Shown here piece by piece: positions 61,133-64,000 of a stretch of DNA of 64,000 bases. The stretch is from Sphingobacterium gobiense (GTDB lineage Bacteria > Bacteroidota > Bacteroidia > Sphingobacteriales > Sphingobacteriaceae): NCBI RefSeq assembly GCF_002980575.1, contig NZ_PVBS01000002.1:310001-374000 (forward strand). The letters run 5' to 3'. The position numbers and the translations under genes were made by a program. The stretch's first letter is position 1, and the number at the start of each line of letters is the position of its first letter. The notes under the pieces were generated by a model that worked only from the letters and a program-made list of their open reading frames with translations, made no database searches and had not been told where the DNA came from.

Positions 61133-61522
61133 TTATATCTTATATCCCAAACCGGCGCCTAAAGTCCACCTTCCATTGTTGGTATTCGTCTTTGGTGTAT
61201 AGAATGTCGGGATTTGCAGTGTCAGATGCTTAAAAATGGTTAAGGTAGCGCCAAAGCCTAAAGCAGGAGTAAACATAGCATTCTTTACATCGGAAGTGTC
61301 TTCTTTAATTTTGATAGATGGTAATAACCCTAACATGAGATTCCATTTCGGGGCGATATATTTCACGCCAGGTCCGGTACAGTTAATATATGCGCCATTA
61401 TCCGTATAACCCGCTACGATAATACCGTCAAAAACTCGCGTGCTAATTTTTTTTTGCTGAGCCTGTACGGCTACCGTTGACAATAGGAGCACTATCATGC
61501 AAAAAGTGTGGCTTGTCTTCAT
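61133..61522 (-). CDS. Small exported beta-barrel-like protein of unknown function
   Basis: A 129-residue protein with a signal peptide (FCMIVLLLSTVAVQAQQ). The mature part alternates polar and hydrophobic residues (GIIVAGYTDNGAYINCTGPGV, ALGFGATLTIFKHLTLQIPTFY, GRWTLGAGLGYKI) and ends in a GxGxGYKI-type terminal strand, as in small outer-membrane barrels. I do not recognise the family. It sits inside the nitrate operon between nirD and moaCB, so it may aid nitrate or molybdate passage or serve as an accessory; this is only context. Confidence 0.75.
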   Translation of the reverse strand: MKTSHTFCMIVLLLSTVAVQAQQKKISTRVFDGIIVAGYTDNGAYINCTGPGVKYIAPKWNLMLGLLPSIKIKEDTSDVKNAMFTPALGFGATLTIFKHLTLQIPTFYTPKTNTNNGRWTLGAGLGYKI

Positions 61523-61549
61523 ATGGCAAAGGGTTGACGTTATCCTATA

Positions 61550-61897
61550 TTAGTTTTGTAATGCAATATATACAAATCCGTCTTCCACTTTTACCGGATA
61601 GGTCTTGATAGCGCATTCATCCCCAGAGAGACATTCGCCTGTGTCCAGTGCGAATGTTTTCTTATGAAAAGGGCAGGCGATTTTGGGTTTATCTCCTATT
61701 GATCCAATCATACCGCGACTAAGGATCATTTGTTTTTTATGGGGGCATTCATTCTGTGTGGCGTACCATTCATTACGGCGCTTGAAATAGAACAGCGCAA
61801 CCTGCTGATCCTCTAGTTTTAAACAGATGCCTCCATTCTCAATGGTGTCTTCTACGCGACAAGCTAATTTCCATGAAGTGGTTGTTAACATTTCCAT
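61550..61897 (-). CDS. nirD: Nitrite reductase small subunit (Rieske domain)
   Basis: A 115-residue Rieske-type protein. ATQNECPHKKQMIL and KIACPFHKKTFALDTGECL supply the CxH...CxxH ligands for a [2Fe-2S] cluster, and VKVEDGFVYIALQ is the C-terminal strand. It is the small subunit of NADH-dependent assimilatory nitrite reductase and follows nirB by 34 bases. Confidence 0.93.
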   Translation of the reverse strand: MEMLTTTSWKLACRVEDTIENGGICLKLEDQQVALFYFKRRNEWYATQNECPHKKQMILSRGMIGSIGDKPKIACPFHKKTFALDTGECLSGDECAIKTYPVKVEDGFVYIALQN

Positions 61898-61931
61898 AAT
61901 GATATTGTGTTAAAGTTTCGTATTTGTTTGA

Positions 61932-64000
61932 TTAATATATTATTGGGGCATTCCAGTCGGCCGCTTTCTTTTGTCCGCGCATTTCTTCGAATTTTACCGT
62001 TTCATCTTTTTCGGAAGGTGCATTCACAAAATGAACAAAGCGTTTGCGTATATCAGGGTTATTAACCGCAACTTTCCATTCACATTGATAGGCGTCTACT
62101 AATGCCTGCATCTCTTTTTCCCAGGTTTCCGCCATTCCAAGACTGTCTTCCACGACAACATTTCGAAGATAATCTACGCCTCCCTCCATTTTATTTAACC
62201 AGGTGGCCGTACGTGTCAATGGATCGGCAGTGTGTATATAAAACATGAGGAACCGATCTAGATAGCGTATACAAGTTTCGCTATCGATATCACTCACCAG
62301 GAGATGTGCATGTTGCGGTTTGCTGCCACCGTTGCCGCATACATACAAATTCCAGCCTTTTTCCGTCGCTATAATTCCAAAGTCCTTGCTTTGGGCTTCG
62401 GCACATTCCCGGATACAACCGCTGACGGCGGATTTCAATTTGTGGGGAGATCGGATCCCACGATATCGTTCTTCGATCTGAATAGCAAAGGATACACTAT
62501 CGTGAAGACCAAAACGACACCACGTACTTCCTACACAGCTTTTTACCGTGCGTAAAGCTTTTCCGTAGGCATGTCCACTTTCGAAACCAGCGGCAATTAA
62601 CTCTTCCCATATAAAAGGAAGGTCATTGAGGTGAGCCCCAAACATATCGATGCGTTGTCCGCCGGTTATTTTGGTGTAAAGCCCATATTTCTTAGCAATT
62701 TCTCCGATAGTGATCAGTTTTTCTGGCGTGATTTCGCCACCCGGTATGCGGGGTACAACAGAATAGGTTCCTCCCCGTTGTATATTGGCTAAAAAGCGGT
62801 CATTGCTGTCTTGAGCCACATCATTTCCCTTTCCTAGTATCATCTCGTTCCAAAGACTTGCCAGCAGAGAAGAGACCAGTGGTTTGCAGACTTCACAACC
62901 ATGTCCTGTTCCAAGATTGTCCAGCACGCTGTCGTAGGTTCTTAGATCATGAATCTTGATGAGATCAAATAGTTCTTGTCGACTGAAGTTGAAATGTTCA
63001 CATATAGTGTTGCGGATATATTTGCCCTGTTTCTTCATCGTATATGCTACCAGGTCTTTGATCATAGGGACACAACCACCACAACCAGAACCAGCTTTCG
63101 TACATTTCTTGATATCATCGGCATGCTCACACCCTTGCTGCGTAACCGCATCACATATTTGAGCCTTTGTAATGCCTTCGCAGCTACAGATCAGCGCTGT
63201 GTCGGGCAAAGTTTCCAGTCCTGTGCCGGCGGGTTTACTTTCACTTTGTTCTCCTAAAAGGAGTGTTTCGGGGTGTTCGGGTAGCGGCATATTGTTATTT
63301 ACAGTTTGTAATAACATATTGTAACTCGCTGCTTCACCTACCAAAATACCACCTAATAGCCTTTTGCCATCCGGACTGATATTGAGCCGTTTGTAAATAC
63401 CTTTGTTTTTGTCTTCCAGAAGAATGGTCCGGGCGTGAGGCTCTGTGATAAATGGATCTCCAAAACTAGCCACATCGACACCCATTAATTTTAGCTTTGT
63501 GCTCATGTCGAAGCCAGCGAAAAGCTTCTGTTCGCCAGAAATGGTTGTTGCAGCGACCTCCGCCATTTCGTATCCAGGGGCAACCAAGCCATATATCATC
63601 TCGTTATAAAGGGCGCATTCACCGATAGCGAAGGTGTGAGGGTCGGACGTACGCATGTTCTCATCGACTACGATTCCTCCGCGAGGTCCAATAGCTAGTC
63701 CCGCAGCTTTTGCTAACTCATCACGAGGTTTTATGCCTGCCGATATGATCAAGATATCGCTGTCCAATTGAGAGCCATCAGCGAATGCAAGCCCTGTTAT
63801 TTTATTTTCACCTAATATTTGGGTTGTGGATTTTTGCAGGAAGCAGGTCAATCCAAGTGCCTGTAACTTGTTTTGTAATATGCTACTGGCCATATCGTCA
63901 ATTTGTCTGGGCATTAGCCGTGGAGCAAATTCCACGACTGCTGATTCTTTGATGCCAAGATCTACGAGTGCTTTTGCAGCTTCCAAGCCTAATAATCCAC
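61932..64000 (-). CDS. nirB: NADH-dependent nitrite reductase large subunit, N terminus outside the window
   Basis: About 689 codons are visible; the frame is open to the right edge (GLLGLEAAKALVDLGIKES), so the first FAD-binding segment is missing. Present are the NADH/FAD module (TCFLQKSTTQILG, IISAGIKPRDELAKAAGL), a BFD [2Fe-2S] domain (LICSCEGITKAQICDAVT, CTKAGSGCGGCVP), a second Cys pair (GTGHGCEVCKPLVSSLL) and the siroheme/[4Fe-4S] site (VKSCVGSTWCRFG and SGCIRECAEAQ). It reduces nitrite to ammonia with NADH. It is the first visible gene of the operon, and the operon promoter lies outside the window. Confidence 0.95.
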   Translation of the reverse strand, partial: GLLGLEAAKALVDLGIKESAVVEFAPRLMPRQIDDMASSILQNKLQALGLTCFLQKSTTQILGENKITGLAFADGSQLDSDILIISAGIKPRDELAKAAGLAIGPRGGIVVDENMRTSDPHTFAIGECALYNEMIYGLVAPGYEMAEVAATTISGEQKLFAGFDMSTKLKLMGVDVASFGDPFITEPHARTILLEDKNKGIYKRLNISPDGKRLLGGILVGEAASYNMLLQTVNNNMPLPEHPETLLLGEQSESKPAGTGLETLPDTALICSCEGITKAQICDAVTQQGCEHADDIKKCTKAGSGCGGCVPMIKDLVAYTMKKQGKYIRNTICEHFNFSRQELFDLIKIHDLRTYDSVLDNLGTGHGCEVCKPLVSSLLASLWNEMILGKGNDVAQDSNDRFLANIQRGGTYSVVPRIPGGEITPEKLITIGEIAKKYGLYTKITGGQRIDMFGAHLNDLPFIWEELIAAGFESGHAYGKALRTVKSCVGSTWCRFGLHDSVSFAIQIEERYRGIRSPHKLKSAVSGCIRECAEAQSKDFGIIATEKGWNLYVCGNGGSKPQHAHLLVSDIDSETCIRYLDRFLMFYIHTADPLTRTATWLNKMEGGVDYLRNVVVEDSLGMAETWEKEMQALVDAYQCEWKVAVNNPDIRKRFVHFVNAPSEKDETVKFEEMRGQKKAADWNAPIIY

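Overview
The window looks like chromosomal DNA from a Bacteroidota bacterium, most probably family Sphingobacteriaceae (Sphingobacterium/Pedobacter/Parapedobacter-like). The reasons are a FecI/FecR/SusC/SusD set, TAnnTTTG-type -7 promoter motifs, a tyrosine ammonia-lyase of the flexirubin type, a NagB/PIG-L fusion, and lipoprotein signals ending in SC. No rRNA, tRNA, CRISPR, prophage or transposase gene was found. All calls come from reading the sequence; no database search was run.

Layout. 1-943: trhO, running off the left edge. 944-1385: a gene-free stretch of inverted repeats. 1386-6998: surface polysaccharide genes (two glycosyltransferases, a methyltransferase, a Wzx-type flippase, an asparagine-synthase-like enzyme). 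7006-11699: housekeeping genes (DeoR regulator, asd, a threonine-dehydrogenase-like SDR, YebC) and a protein with a 37-residue tandem repeat. 11733-18170: a compact aryl-polyene/flexirubin-type set (halogenase-like flavoprotein, tyrosine ammonia-lyase, ketoreductase, ketosynthase, ACP, acyltransferase, hotdog dehydratase). 18410-21583: proC-proB and xseA-xseB. 21787-30093: a beta-lactamase-fold hydrolase, then sigma/anti-sigma/SusC/SusD. 30233-39008: an ECF sigma/membrane-protein pair, radA, a sulfatase, a DUF808 protein, a TlpA-like thioredoxin, an AraC regulator and nagB.

39237-48355 is the most interesting block. It holds a TonB receptor, a DUF4374 lipoprotein, a periplasmic ankyrin protein, a DUF2271 protein with a flavinylation-like motif, a PepSY membrane protein fused to flavodoxin and NADPH-reductase domains, and ApbE. 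Two TTTAGA-N5-TCTAAA-type operators precede it. I read it as a Xus-like xenosiderophore uptake locus extended by a trans-membrane electron chain (NADPH -> FAD -> flavodoxin FMN -> membrane haem -> covalent FMN on DUF2271) that could reduce ferri-siderophores in the periplasm.

48924-64000 (continuing past the right edge) is a nitrate assimilation operon with its own molybdenum-cofactor genes: nirB, nirD, a small beta-barrel-like protein, moaCB, moeA, narK, a nitrate reductase fused to its own flavin reductase, a rubredoxin fused to a siroheme-less nitrite-reductase fold, a TauE/SafE exporter, moaA, moaD, moaE and mobA. A Crp/Fnr regulator with an N-terminal cysteine cluster lies convergent to it.

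Intergenic DNA at 1049-1372, 7791-8122 and 21599-21712 carries a family of structured repeats with compensating stem changes and a conserved loop. I do not recognise this family.
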